Below are positions 11,325 to 21,689 of a stretch of DNA of 64,000 bases, piece by piece. The number at the start of each line of letters is the position of its first letter. The stretch's first letter is position 1. Position numbers and translations under genes: made by a program. The notes below the pieces were generated by a model. That model saw only the letters and a program-made list of their open reading frames with translations. It did not search any database and was not told where the DNA came from. The stretch covers positions 1-64,000 of the forward strand of contig NW_026733813.1 in assembly GCF_028476545.1 (NCBI RefSeq), written 5' to 3'. The stretch comes from Physella acuta. Its lineage: Eukaryota > Mollusca > Gastropoda > Physidae.

Positions 11325-12505
11325 CTTGCCGCGGTGAGGTTTTCTTCTATTGTTGCGTTGAGATTTTCCACAATTGCATGCTGTGAGGTAACTGCCGCTC
11401 TGGTGTTTCCTCCTATTGACGTGACGAGGTTTTCTTCTATTGCATGCTGTGAGGTAACTGCCGCTGTGAGGTTTCCTCCTGTTTACGTGGTGATGTTGTT
11501 TCCTCCTGTTTACGTGGTGATGTTTCTTCCTGTTTACGTGGTGATGTTTCTTCCTGTTTACGTGGTGATGTTTCCTCCTGTTTACGTGGTGATGTTTCCT
11601 CCTGTTGACGTGGTGAGGTTTTCTTCTATTAACGTGGTGAGGTTTTCTTCTATTGCATGCTGTGAGGTTTCCTTCTATTGACGTGGTGATGTTTCCTCCT
11701 ATTGCCGTGGTGAGGTTTTCTTCTATTGCATGCTGTGATGTTTCCTTCTATTGACGTGGTGAGGTTTTCTTCTACTGCCGCTGTGAGGTTTCCTCCTATT
11801 GACGTGGTGAGGTTTCCTTCTACTGCCGCGGTGATGTTTCCTTCTATTGACGTGACGAGGTTTTCTTCTATTGCATGCTGTCAGGTAACTGCCGCTGTAA
11901 GGTTTCCTTCTATTGACGTGACGAGGTTTTCTTCTATTGCATGCTGTCAGGTAACTGCCGCTGTAAGGTTTCCTTCTATTGACGTGACGAGGTTTTCTTC
12001 TATTGCATGCTGTCAGGTAACTGCCGCTGTAAGGTTTCCTCCTGTTGACGTGGTGAGGTTTTCTTCTATTGCATGCTGTCAGGTAACTGCCGCTGTGATG
12101 TTTCCTTCTATTGACGTGGTGAGGTTTTCTTCTATTGCATGCTGTCAGGTAACTGCCGCTGTAAGGTTTCCTCCTGTTGACGTGGTGAGGTTTTCTTCTA
12201 TTGCATGCTGTCAGGTAACTGCCGCTGTGATGTTTCCTTCTATTGACGTGGTGAGGTTTTCTTCTATTGCATGCTGTCAGGTAACTGCCGCTGTGATGTT
12301 TCCTTCTATTGACGTGGTGAGGTTTTCTTCTATTGCATGCTGTCAGGTAACTGCCGCTGTGATGTTTCCTTCTATTGACGTGGTGAGGTTTTCTTCTATT
12401 GCATGCTGTCAGGTAACTGCCGCTGTGATGTTTCCTTCTATTGACGTGGTGAGGTTTTCTTCTATTGCATGCTGTGAGGTAACTGCCGCTGTGAGGTTTC
12501 CTCCT
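11325..12505. repeat. 66-bp minisatellite
   Basis: The main unit is 66 bp, for example GTGAGGTTTTCTTCTATTGC at its start and CTTCTATTGACGTG at its end, in about ten copies (11830-12500). It is preceded by shorter 24-bp derivatives (TTTCCTCCTGTTTACGTGGTGATG) at 11465-11600. Because 66 is divisible by three and the unit lacks stops, both strands stay open for hundreds of codons. There is no start context, splice signal or compositional sign of a gene. Confidence 0.95.
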
Positions 12506-13050
12506 GTTGCCGCCGGCGCGCCCCCGCATCGCCTGCACTCAAGTGTTTACCAGAAGGGCGCCCACAACAACCCACTCACCCTCCATGAACCGATCCCATT
12601 GTCTGCCCTGATAAGACAAGATACCATCGCGGTTTGTTTTGCTTTCGTTGGGGGATTGTCCGTGGACGCTGTCCTCTCAACCATTTTTGTGTGTGTTAAA
12701 TTTGGTTGTTTTTTTTGTTTTTTTTGTTTTTTTGTTGTTTTTTTTTTTTTTTTTTTTTGGCTTTTTTTTTTAGTTATCTTGTATGTGTGCCGATCACACT
12801 ATTCTTTCATTTGCCGGGGTTTTTTTAGATAAAAAGGTGCACTCTACTCCACCTGCTGCATTGACCATCCGGTCTGAAAGGGTACTTTATTTTATGAATT
12901 AAAGACATGTACAAATTATTTACCACGCTTTTGTTTTCTTGCATCTATTTCCCAACGTTGCGTGTTGATGGGCCGCTGCGTTGAGTTTATATTCAACTTT
13001 ACCCCCAATGTACTAGCCTCAACTCGCCGAGCAGATTCATATCTACTTAA
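12506..13050. other. No gene; T-rich tract at 12708-12772
   Basis: Unique-looking sequence with a long T/G homopolymer-rich stretch. No supported feature. Confidence 0.4.
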
Positions 13051-13064
13051 CTACAACCAACCAT

Positions 13065-13290
13065 TTCAATTTACCGACCTCAACCCACCTTATTCAATCC
13101 ATCGACCTACATCCATCTTCCATCCATCAACCTACATCCATCTTCTTCCAACCATCGACCTACATCCATCTTCTTCCATCCATCAACCTACATCCATCTT
13201 CTTCAATCCATTGACCTACATCCACCTTCTTCAATCCATCTACCTACATCTACCTTTTTCAACCCATCGACCTTAATCCAACAACGATAA
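13065..13290. repeat. Minisatellite (CCATCNACCTACATCCATCT), about seven units
   Basis: Units of about 27-31 bp with the motif ATCCATCAACCTACATCCATCTTCTTC. It is the reverse complement of the array at 10312-10432. Confidence 0.9.
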
Positions 13291-13563
13291 TCCACCCATT
13301 TCTATTGACATCCATTCGCATTCAATCCATCTATTTCCATACACATTCAATCCACTAACCTCAATCCACCGACCTGAGTTCACCAATCACACTTCACCCC
13401 AGTAAAACCCACCGCTAGGGGTCAACGACCACGCTCACATTTTGTTAAGTTTTGACAAAGAAATCATGTTACTTAAAAAGACTTTATCGTTGCTAATAAC
13501 CAGGTCTTTCACTTTTATTTTATCCTTTGTCGAATTTATTTTCAGATGAGTGATGACAGGCAG

Positions 13564-13768
13564 CAGAGTTTCTTTTAGGCATCTCTTCGAAGGTGCTCTG
13601 CCCCCCCCCCCACCCCGAAAAAAGTCTACCACGCCCCTCCCCCCCCCCCGAACGAAATGAAATTTATATAGAAAATATATACTTTTAACAGTGTCCGCCC
13701 ACCCCCACCCCCCGAAAAAAGTTTACCGCCCCCCCCCCGAAAATTTCAAGTGCCCCCCCCCCCCCTCT
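13564..13768 (-). mobile_element. MITE family A copy, one end missing
   Basis: Begins with CAGAGTTTCTTTTAGGCATC and has the family core (AACGAAATGAAATTTATATA) between long C runs. It ends after the TTTCAAGTGCCCC block without the usual GGAAGAAACACTG terminus. Confidence 0.8.
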
Positions 13769-13892
13769 CACCGGATGAGGAGTTGATGACACAATACGGT
13801 GACCTCATTTCTCACCGGATGTTACAGTTTCGATAACTCTAGGTCGTGACCTACTTAAAGCTCGGTGCCAGACGTGGCGCTTATAAACTAAC

Positions 13893-14870
13893 GGGAGGTG
13901 ATACTGCTGTTCTGGCATACCACGGTTTGTGTGACAGGGGTTCTCATGTCAGAAACATTGGGTCCATGGGAGGTGATACTGCTGTTCTGGCATACCTCGG
14001 TTTGTGTGACAGTGGTTCTCATGTTACAAACATTGGGTCAATGGGAGGTGATACTGCTGTTCTGGCATACCTCGGTTTGTGTGACAGTGGTTCTCATGTT
14101 ACAATCATTTGGTCCATGGGAGGTGATACTGCTGTTCTGGCATACCTCGGGTTATGTGACAGTGGTTCTCATGTTACAATCATTGGGTCCATGGGAGGTG
14201 ATACTGCTGTTCTGGCATACCTCGGTTTGTGTGACAGTGGTTCTCATGTTACACACGCTGGGTCCATGGGAGGTGATACTGCTGTTCTGGCATACCTCTG
14301 TGTGACAGTGGTTCTCATGTTACAATCATTGGGTTCATGGGAGGTGATACTGCTGTTCTGGCATACCTCGGTTTGTGTGACAGTGGTTCTCATGTTACAA
14401 TCATTGGGTCCATGGGAGGTGATACTGCTGTTCTGGCATACCTCGGGTTATGTGACAGTGGTTCTCATGTTACAATCATTGGGTCCATGGGAGGTGATAC
14501 TGCTGTTCTGGCATACCTCTGTGTGACAGCGGTTCTCATGTCACACTCGCTGGGTCCATGGGAGGTGTTACTGCTGTTCTGGCATACCTCGGTTTGTGTG
14601 ACAGTGGTTCTCATGTTACAATCATTGGGTTCATGGGGGGTGATACTGCTGTTCTGGCATACCTCGGTTTGTGTGACAGTGGTTCTCATGTTACAATCAT
14701 TGGGTTCATGGGAGGTGATACTGCTGTTCTGGCATACCTCGGTTTGTGTGACAGTGGTTCTCATGTTACACATGCTGGGTCCATGGGAGGTGATACTGCT
14801 GTTCTGGCATACCTCGGTTTGTGTGACAGTGGTTCTCATGTCACAAACATTGGGACCATGTTTTATCCTA
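13893..14870. repeat. 75-bp minisatellite, about 13 units
   Basis: Starts of GGGAGGTGATACTGCTGTTC recur at 13893, 13968, 14043 and so on, exactly 75 bp apart, with two units about 8 bp shorter. A decayed continuation reaches about 15060. The unit is 25 codons long and stop-free, which produces long overlapping frames in more than one register. The shortened units shift the frame, arguing against a protein. Confidence 0.96.
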
Positions 14871-15148
14871 TATCTAGGTAACAGGGGCTCTCATGTTACA
14901 CTGTGTCCATGTTTTATCCTACGTTTGTGTGACAGTGGTTCTTATGTCACAATCATTGGTACCATTTTGTATCCTATATTTGTGTGACAATGGTTCTCAT
15001 GTTACAAGCACTGGGTCCATGTTTCATCCTATACATAGGTGACAGTGGATCTCAAGTCACAAACATGTTGGCCATGCTTTATCCTAAGCTCATATCACTT
15101 GAATGAGGGTACCAAAACAAACCCATTGGGATAGTGTTTTATAGGATT

Positions 15149-15305
15149 CAGAGTTTCTTTCAGGCATCTCTTAAGGCGGGGGGAAGGGCGAAGAACATCT
15201 ACCCCCCCCCCCCCACACGAAATAGAATGTATATTTTTTACCAGTGACCCCCCCCCCCCTCTCCCCCGAAAATTTTAGTCCGCCCACCTCCCAACCCCGA
15301 ATATT
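15149..15305 (-). mobile_element. MITE family A copy, diverged and one end missing
   Basis: Starts CAGAGTTTCTTTCAGGCATC, with C runs and a shortened core (ACGAAATAGAATGTATATTT). The far terminus is absent. Confidence 0.75.
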
Positions 15306-15793
15306 TCAAGGTCATTTTTATCTTAAAGGTTTAAAGCATTCAAAAAATAGTTTCACTAAACAGTTTTTTGCTGATTTTTTAAAAGTTGTTTACAACTCCG
15401 ACACATTAGCGGAAAAAAATAAGTTTTAAAAAGTTGAAATATATGTCTTTGGCCTTCAGGATGAAAAGAAGGTCTGGTAAATGCAAAAGTACAGTACGTA
15501 AAAATCGAGAAAACAAAAATGTAAAAAAAAAATTAAACCGTTTACAATGATGGCAGTGAAAGTCAGTTAAAAGCAGATGTAGAATGTTTCATAAGAGACG
15601 CACTTAACATTCCTTTACACGACAAATGTATCTCTAAATTTAAGCGACCTAAGTTCCTCCAAACAAGGGTCTTTGTTTAATATAATGTTTTTTTTTATTT
15701 ATGTGACGAAGACTTGTGTCTGTAAAATCTATATTGTCCGTATTTCTGATTAACTGTCAGAAAAAATATTAATAGATATCTTTGTTTGTGGAC
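15306..15793. other. AT-rich, no gene seen
   Basis: No open frame or repeat of note. Confidence 0.5.
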
Positions 15794-16014
15794 CAGTGTT
15801 TCTTCCAGACTTTTTTCTCGGGGGGGGGGGGGGGGCACTTGAAATTTTCGGGGCCGCGGACTTAAATTTCCAGGAGGCGGTCATTGTTATAAGTATATAT
15901 GTATATATTTTCTATATAAATTCCATTTCGTTCGTTCGGGGGGGGGGGGGCGGACATTCTTCGGGGGGCTCTGCCCCCCCCCCCCCTAATCGAAGAGATG
16001 CCTGGAAGAAACTG
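15794..16014 (+). mobile_element. MITE family A copy, intact ends with 8-bp target duplication
   Basis: Full-length copy of 221 bp. Left end CAGTGTTTCTTCCAGAC and right end GCCTGGAAGAAACTG are inverted repeats. The flanks TTGTGGAC (15786-15793) and TTGTCGAC (16015-16022) match at 7 of 8 positions. CAG...CTG ends with an 8-bp duplication are typical of the hAT superfamily. There is no coding capacity, so it is non-autonomous. Confidence 0.88.
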
Positions 16015-16261
16015 TTGTCGACGCTTGTCTATGTAGGTGTTTACAGTGAGATATCGTGGTTTCTTAAATAAATCTTAAATAAACGTGTTTAAATTTTTAT
16101 ACTAGTAAAATAAAATACAACAATAACTGCTGGTGTCATTAATTAAGCAGATTACTTTTTATTACTGTAAAACTTGGATTGGTGATTAACATGCAGTAAG
16201 CGAGTCTTGTAATAAGACCAAATAAATACCAATATCTTAATTAACTAGCTCTTACCTTGAA

Positions 16262-16640
16262 AATAAATCCAGAAACAGAAATCAATTTAAAACCACCACT
16301 CCGTCAAGACAAACCAGCTTGGGTGTAAATCACTACCTCAACTCAAGCACCGGTAAACAAACTAGTTCAGATATCTCAGCAACCAGTTCAAATAACCCAG
16401 GACCCACTCCCGATAACCCACAAAAACCAGTTCAGATGTAACTCACTCGGTCGTCAACGACAACAACAACAGCGCTCACCTACACGAACCAACCCGTGTC
16501 TGCCTGACGAATTCCACCGCGGCACGTGCGAGTCCGTGATATTAAAAAAAAAAAAAACCTGCTCGCCTGTACAAGACCGACGGTACCACGCTGGGTAGAC
16601 GCTTAAGGAACCATCGCCACACCGCAGCCCGCGAGAAAAT
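16262..16640 (-). other. Possible non-coding 5' exon (weak)
   Basis: This GC-richer island in AT-rich DNA ends on the minus strand in TTTCAAG/GTAAGAGC at 16262-16255, a near-consensus splice donor. Its composition resembles a first, untranslated exon. No start codon with a useful frame and no downstream exon was identified, so it may be chance. Confidence 0.2.
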
Positions 16641-16734
16641 AAAATTTAAATGTACGTGTACATTTAAAAATACATATAGCATGTAGATATGTATAAATCT
16701 ACAGGTATATGTAATAGTCTGAAAACAATACTGA

Positions 16735-16746
16735 TGGGTGTGGGTG

Positions 16747-16783
<37 letters not shown>

Positions 16784-16784
16784 A

Positions 16785-16823
<39 letters not shown>

Positions 16824-17106
16824 GTGGGTGTGGGTGTGGGTATGGGTATGGGTATGGGTACGGGTATGGGTATGGGTGTGGGTATGGGTGTGGGTGTGGG
16901 TATGGGTGTGGGTGTGGGTATGGGTGTGGGTGTGGGTATGGGTGTGGGTGTGGGTGTGGGTGTGGGTATGGGTGTGGGTGTGGGTGTGGGTATGGGTATG
17001 GGTGTGGGTGTGGGTGTGGGTGTGGGTATGGGTGTGGGTGTGGGTGTGGGTGTGGGTATGGGTGTGGGTGTGGGTGTGGGTGTGGGTATGGGTATGGGTG
17101 TGGGTG

Positions 17107-17156
<50 letters not shown>

Positions 17157-17157
17157 T
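16735..17157. repeat. G-rich hexanucleotide array (GGGTAT/GGGTGT)n
   Basis: About 70 perfect hexamers, GGGTAT and GGGTGT in mixed order, on the plus strand. Runs of GGG every six bases predict G-quadruplex formation. Met-Gly or Trp-Val reading frames across it are artefacts. Confidence 0.96.
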
Positions 17158-17270
17158 TATGGGTATGTTATGGGTATGTTATGGGTATGTTATGGGTATG
17201 TTATGGGTATGTTATGGGTATGTTATGGGTATGTTATGGGTATGTTATGGGTATGTTATGGGTATGGTTA
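17150..17270. repeat. 11-bp tandem repeat GGGTATGTTAT
   Basis: About ten units directly joined to the hexanucleotide array. The unit looks like a GGGTAT hexamer extended by GTTAT. Confidence 0.95.
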
Positions 17271-17289
17271 TGCGTATATGTACGCATAT

Positions 17290-18478
17290 GCTAATGTGAA
17301 TGTGTAAGCGAATACGAATCGAATGAGAATGCGAATTCGAAAACAAATGAGTATGCAAATGCGTATGCGGTTGTGGCTTTGTCTGGGTATGTGTGCGAGT
17401 ATGTGTGTACTTATACGTACAATTCTTTGTACATAAGAAGTCATCCGACAGCAGTGTCGTTTTTTATTATTATTTATTTCAAGAACTTAAGCAGTAAACT
17501 AAAAGATAAGGATTATATAGAAGGGAAGACAGATTTGTGACGGGGAGAGACGGGTTAGAAGAGATGAAGCACACACGGTAGGTAAAAGTTTTGGGTTATT
17601 TAATAAAGTTTAATCATTTTTTCAACCAGCCCGGCCGGGATCAGAAGGTGTCGGGGCCGTGAGCCACGCTTGATCACAAATTAAAGCCGGAGTGCATCTC
17701 GGTAAATAAATGTGTGTGCCGTTACCTCGCGGTGTTTAGATTAGATTTCGTTATGGAAAAAGAGGGGTGGGGGAGTTGTTCGCCGTGAGATAAGTGGAGT
17801 TGAGCTTGCAATATCCTTAAAACGCATAGACCTCGGGGAAGTTTTTTTTGTGTGTGTGTGTTGTTGTTTTTTATTATTTTAGCTGTAGGTTTATGTTAAA
17901 TTTTAACCACGGTTGTTGTTTTTTTTTTGTTTAGTTGTTGTTTTTTTTTAGTTGTTTTTTTTTTTTTTTTTTTTTACCAAAAAACTCAACTAATAGTTTT
18001 CTAACTGAATAAAAAATGAAAAAGAGCTTATTAAAATCCTACACACTTTAGCCTTTTTTTGTATTTCAAACTATAATAAGGTAGCATTTTTGGAAATGCT
18101 CATCAACGATATGACTACCGCACGCTGAGCCAAGTCAATCGGCGGAAATTTGGGTTTTGGTTGGCTTACAAAATAAAACTGGTCTCTTCTGTTCAAATAG
18201 TTCAGTTTCCAGTGCCCCTAACCCCAAGTGAATTTTTTTTTTTAAACTTAGAAAATATGCTGCATACCCACGCCATGCAAGCTTTTGTTCCGTAAACAGA
18301 GTGCTGCTTATAGTCCAGCCCTATTTAACCACAACGAAAATATAGTTTTGAAATTGTTAAAGGTATTCTTCTACTATGTGTTGACGGAAGCCAAACATAT
18401 AGACAATGTGTATGTAAATATACTAAAGAGAAATTCTGAAAAATCTACAAATTATTTGATTGGACTGTATGTGCTATA
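17290..18478. other. No gene seen
   Basis: T-rich homopolymers (17840-17980) and unclassified DNA. The short frame around 18285-18479 has no recognisable features. Confidence 0.45.
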
Positions 18479-18556
18479 GGGCTTGTAAGTCTATGGTCTC
18501 GAAATGTACTTGCTGGCAAGTACGAGAACGAGAAATTGTGACCTACTTACAAGCCC
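18479..18556. mobile_element. Fold-back MITE family C copy (diverged)
   Basis: Starts GGGCTTGTAAGT and ends ACCTACTTACAAGCCC. TA dinucleotides abut both ends (ctataGGG, CCCtata), as expected for a Tc1/mariner-type target. Related copies lie at 26157 and 27436. Confidence 0.65.
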
Positions 18557-18954
18557 TATAACAGGGGAGGTGCTATTGTTACCCCTTATACACAAATGGT
18601 CTTTAACATAGGTTCTAGGTTGTTGTATTTTTCTTCTAAATAGGATGATAACAATATTGGGATGTGTGTGGAAGGGGGAGGGGGGGAATATTTGCAATAT
18701 AAGTGAGAGTGGGTACTTGTCATGCTTGGACTAAGAAAGTTTATAATTTGCTGTCTATGCCAATAAACACTTGTCATGAGCATTCACTCCCTTTCAATGA
18801 AAGGTAAAGAAGATACCTTGCAGGTATGAGCGGAAAATAATTCCAGAACTAAATATGTATCTTCGCACGGGACCAGGAAAAAAAAAACATTTAAATGGTT
18901 TTTTAATATCGTCTGGTAGTCTGAATGTGTAGCGCGTGTCTTGGTTGTGTGGGG

Positions 18955-19125
18955 TGTGGGGTGAGTGTGTGTGCGTGAGAGAGAAAGTGTGTGCGTGTGT
19001 GAGAGAGTGTGTGTGTGGGTGTGTGTGAGAGAGTGTGTGTGAGAGAGAGTGTGGGTGTGGGGGTGTGCGCGCGTGTGTGAGAGAGAGTGTGTGTGAGAGA
19101 GTGTGTGTGTGTGAGAGTGAAAGAT
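18955..19125. repeat. (GT)n/(GA)n-rich microsatellite
   Basis: Alternating GTGTGTGT and GAGAGA blocks. Confidence 0.95.
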
Positions 19126-19404
19126 GGGAAACAGTTTCTCTTTCATGTTCGATAGTTATGTGAAAACAGCTAATATGCTGGGTGGTGCGTTATGAACGTG
19201 TTGTAGGCGAGTTGGTGTTGGGTAGATGTGTGGGCATGCTTTCATCTTGGTATGCTAATTAAGAAGATTAATCAGCCGGAGCATTTGTGTGTGTGAGGGA
19301 TTATCGTAAATAGCTGACAGGAAATGGATGTGAGGGAGAGATAGGTGTGTGTGTGTGTGTGTGGGCGTGGGCGTGGGGAAGAATCGGCTAGGAACTATTT
19401 TAAG

Positions 19405-19860
19405 ACGTGGTGGGTGGGTGGGTGGTGGAATGATGATGTGGGGTGGGTGGGTAGATGGTTGTTGGTTGGTAGTCGGATGGTGGTTGGATGGATGGTGGAT
19501 GGATGGTGAGTGAATGGTGGATGGTTGGTGGGTGATTAGTGGATAGGTGGATTGTGGATGGTGTGTTGATGGTGAATGATCGGTGGATGATAATTGGATT
19601 ATTTGGTGGGCGGATGATTAGTGTATGGTGGATGGTGGATGGTTGGTAGATGATTGGTGGATAGGTGGATTGTGGATGGTGAGTAGATGGTGGATGATCG
19701 GTGGATGATAATTGGATGGTGGGTGGGTGGATAAGGGGTGGATGTTGGATGGTTGCTGTGTAGGTGGGTAGTGGGTGTGTAGTGGGTCGACAATGGGTGG
19801 ACAATGGGTGGATGGTGGGTGGGTATAGAGAGGACAATGGATGGATATGAGTGGATATTG
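19405..19860. repeat. Tetranucleotide-rich array (TGGATGG)
   Basis: Irregular TGGA/TGGT/GTGGA repeats. An internal duplication of about 120 bp (GGATGGTGGATGATCGGTGG-type blocks) is visible. Confidence 0.93.
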
Positions 19861-21492
19861 AGTGGATAGTAGGTTTGTGAAGTCAGGGTTTAAGAAAACT
19901 ATGGAATACTGGTTTTACTGACGGTTAAACGAAAACTGATTATGATGAAGACATTCGACTCTATGAGATATTGGATTGAGATCGTCAGCGAACATTAATC
20001 AATGCAACCCCGACGCGCGCATACGTGTGTGTGTGTGTGTGTGTCCGTGCGTGCGTATGTGCGTGTGTGCGTGGATACATACGTGTCAGCGCCCACGCGG
20101 CCGCATCATGTGAGTGTTGTTGTTTTTTGTGTTGATTTCTGTTTCTGCATTTATTAGGCAGTTGATTCTACCACAAATACATCACAAGTAATTCCTTTAG
20201 TTTTCATCAACATGTCATCCAAATAATGCCCCGGCTCAGGAACAAAGAGTCGACTCCCCTGCACTCTACAAAACTCCTTCAAGCGAAAAAGTATGCGGAG
20301 TGTAAAATGGTGTGTAATGGATGGATGAAGGGGAGGGGAGGGGTTGGGGGCAGCGACAGCAGGGGCAAACATGTAATGTCGTTTTTTAGTACGCCAGCAC
20401 CATACGCTTTCCGCGGAGAAATGACGTCATTTTCAAGGGATTTAACTCAAAATATATGTTCAGATTTTTTGACGCGTGAGTTATGTCACCTTGCTGTTTA
20501 TCTATTTTAAAATTATTTATTACAGACAGGAATAAGTTATTAGAATATATCATGTTTTTTTTTTTTTTTGCTATATTGGTGCCACATTTAATTTTAATTT
20601 ATGAATGTCGTAAAATTTAAATTAAATGCATGTTCCTCTTTAAACGATGATGGGTAGCTATTTTATTACACAGCTAAGTAATTTTTTTTTTTTTTGCACG
20701 AATGATTTAGTTGTATCGTTAGGCATAAATATAAATTTTAACTTTTAATTTTTTTCCTTGAAAATATTTTCAAAAGTTGGAAAATCAAAATTTAGATTGA
20801 TCGTATTTTGTGGTTTGGTTTAAATACGAATGGTGCATGTTACCTGATAAATCACTTCCCGTCAGAATTGTAGAAACGGATTCAGGCGCCCGGGGCAAAC
20901 TATTAATTTTGCGCCCCCCCCCCCCCCCCACTATTTATATATTATTTATTCACGTTAGCAAAAAAAAAATGCCCCCCCCTCCCCCGTCCCCACCCAATAG
21001 TAAAAGTCGGGACATTTGTCAGTCACTGAAAAATGTTGATTTAGCAAAGAACTCCGTAAAACATGAACAAAAAGACATACAAAGAAGGTGAAACCTTTCT
21101 CTTGTACGTAGAGAGTAAACTCAGACCTAGAATGCATAGTAGAGGCAGTGGCGTGGCTAAGGAGAAGGTGTGGGGCGGTCTGCCCCGAACAGCGTTTTTT
21201 TTTACTATATAAATATACGCAAGAGAGACAGAAAATTATTCTTTTCCTTTGGTAGATACTCCAATTAAGAATTGCCACGAATCTGGATTTTGGTAGGGGT
21301 TGACCTTGAGGAATAATATTCAAATAGTATTCGCGCAGGTCCTCCTTGTCACTAATGTGATCAAAATTGTGTCCACATCCTATGCCCAAATTAACTCTAG
21401 GCCTAGCACTTCAGCGAAACTATCCTTAATTGTCCCAGTTACAAAAGAGCCATTTCGTACAATGGCTCCGCTAGAAATAGTAGCCTATTCAG
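19861..21492. other. No gene; patches of GT repeat and C runs
   Basis: (GT)n at 20025-20045, C runs at 20916-20929 and 20970-20985, and a single family-B-like terminus (CAGTGGCGTGGCTAAGG) at about 21146. The block near 20883-20925 (CAGGCGCCCGGGGCAAAC) also resembles family B interior. No supported gene. Confidence 0.5.
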
Positions 21493-21689
21493 CAGAGGCG
21501 TAGCGATAGGGGCAGGGGACGGGTGGTTACATATGTCCCCGGGCGCCGACTCTAGAGGCGCCAAAATGGGTTGGGAAAAAATTAAAAGCTCATTTCAGCT
21601 GCAATTTTTAATTATAAATATAAAAAATATAGAGGGGCGCCAAATTGAAAGTTTGTCCCCGGGCGCCGGGAGGGGTCGCTACGCCTCTG
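21493..21689 (+). mobile_element. MITE family B copy with both ends
   Basis: CAGAGGCGTAGCG at the left and CGCTACGCCTCTG at the right are perfect inverted repeats. The interior holds two GTCCCCGGGCGCCG blocks. The flanks CTATTCAG and CTACTTAG match at 6 of 8 positions. Confidence 0.85.

Noticed and set aside
11723-12832. Long open frames of 368 residues (plus) and 271 residues (minus)
   Set aside because: They run through a 66-bp minisatellite and are open on both strands because the unit is divisible by three and stop-free. There is no start context or splice structure.
13846-14987. Open frames of 107-226 residues on both strands
   Set aside because: By-products of the 75-bp satellite. Shortened units change the frame within the array.
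16689-17307. Met-Gly and Trp-Val repeat proteins
   Set aside because: Translation of the GGGTRT hexanucleotide array.
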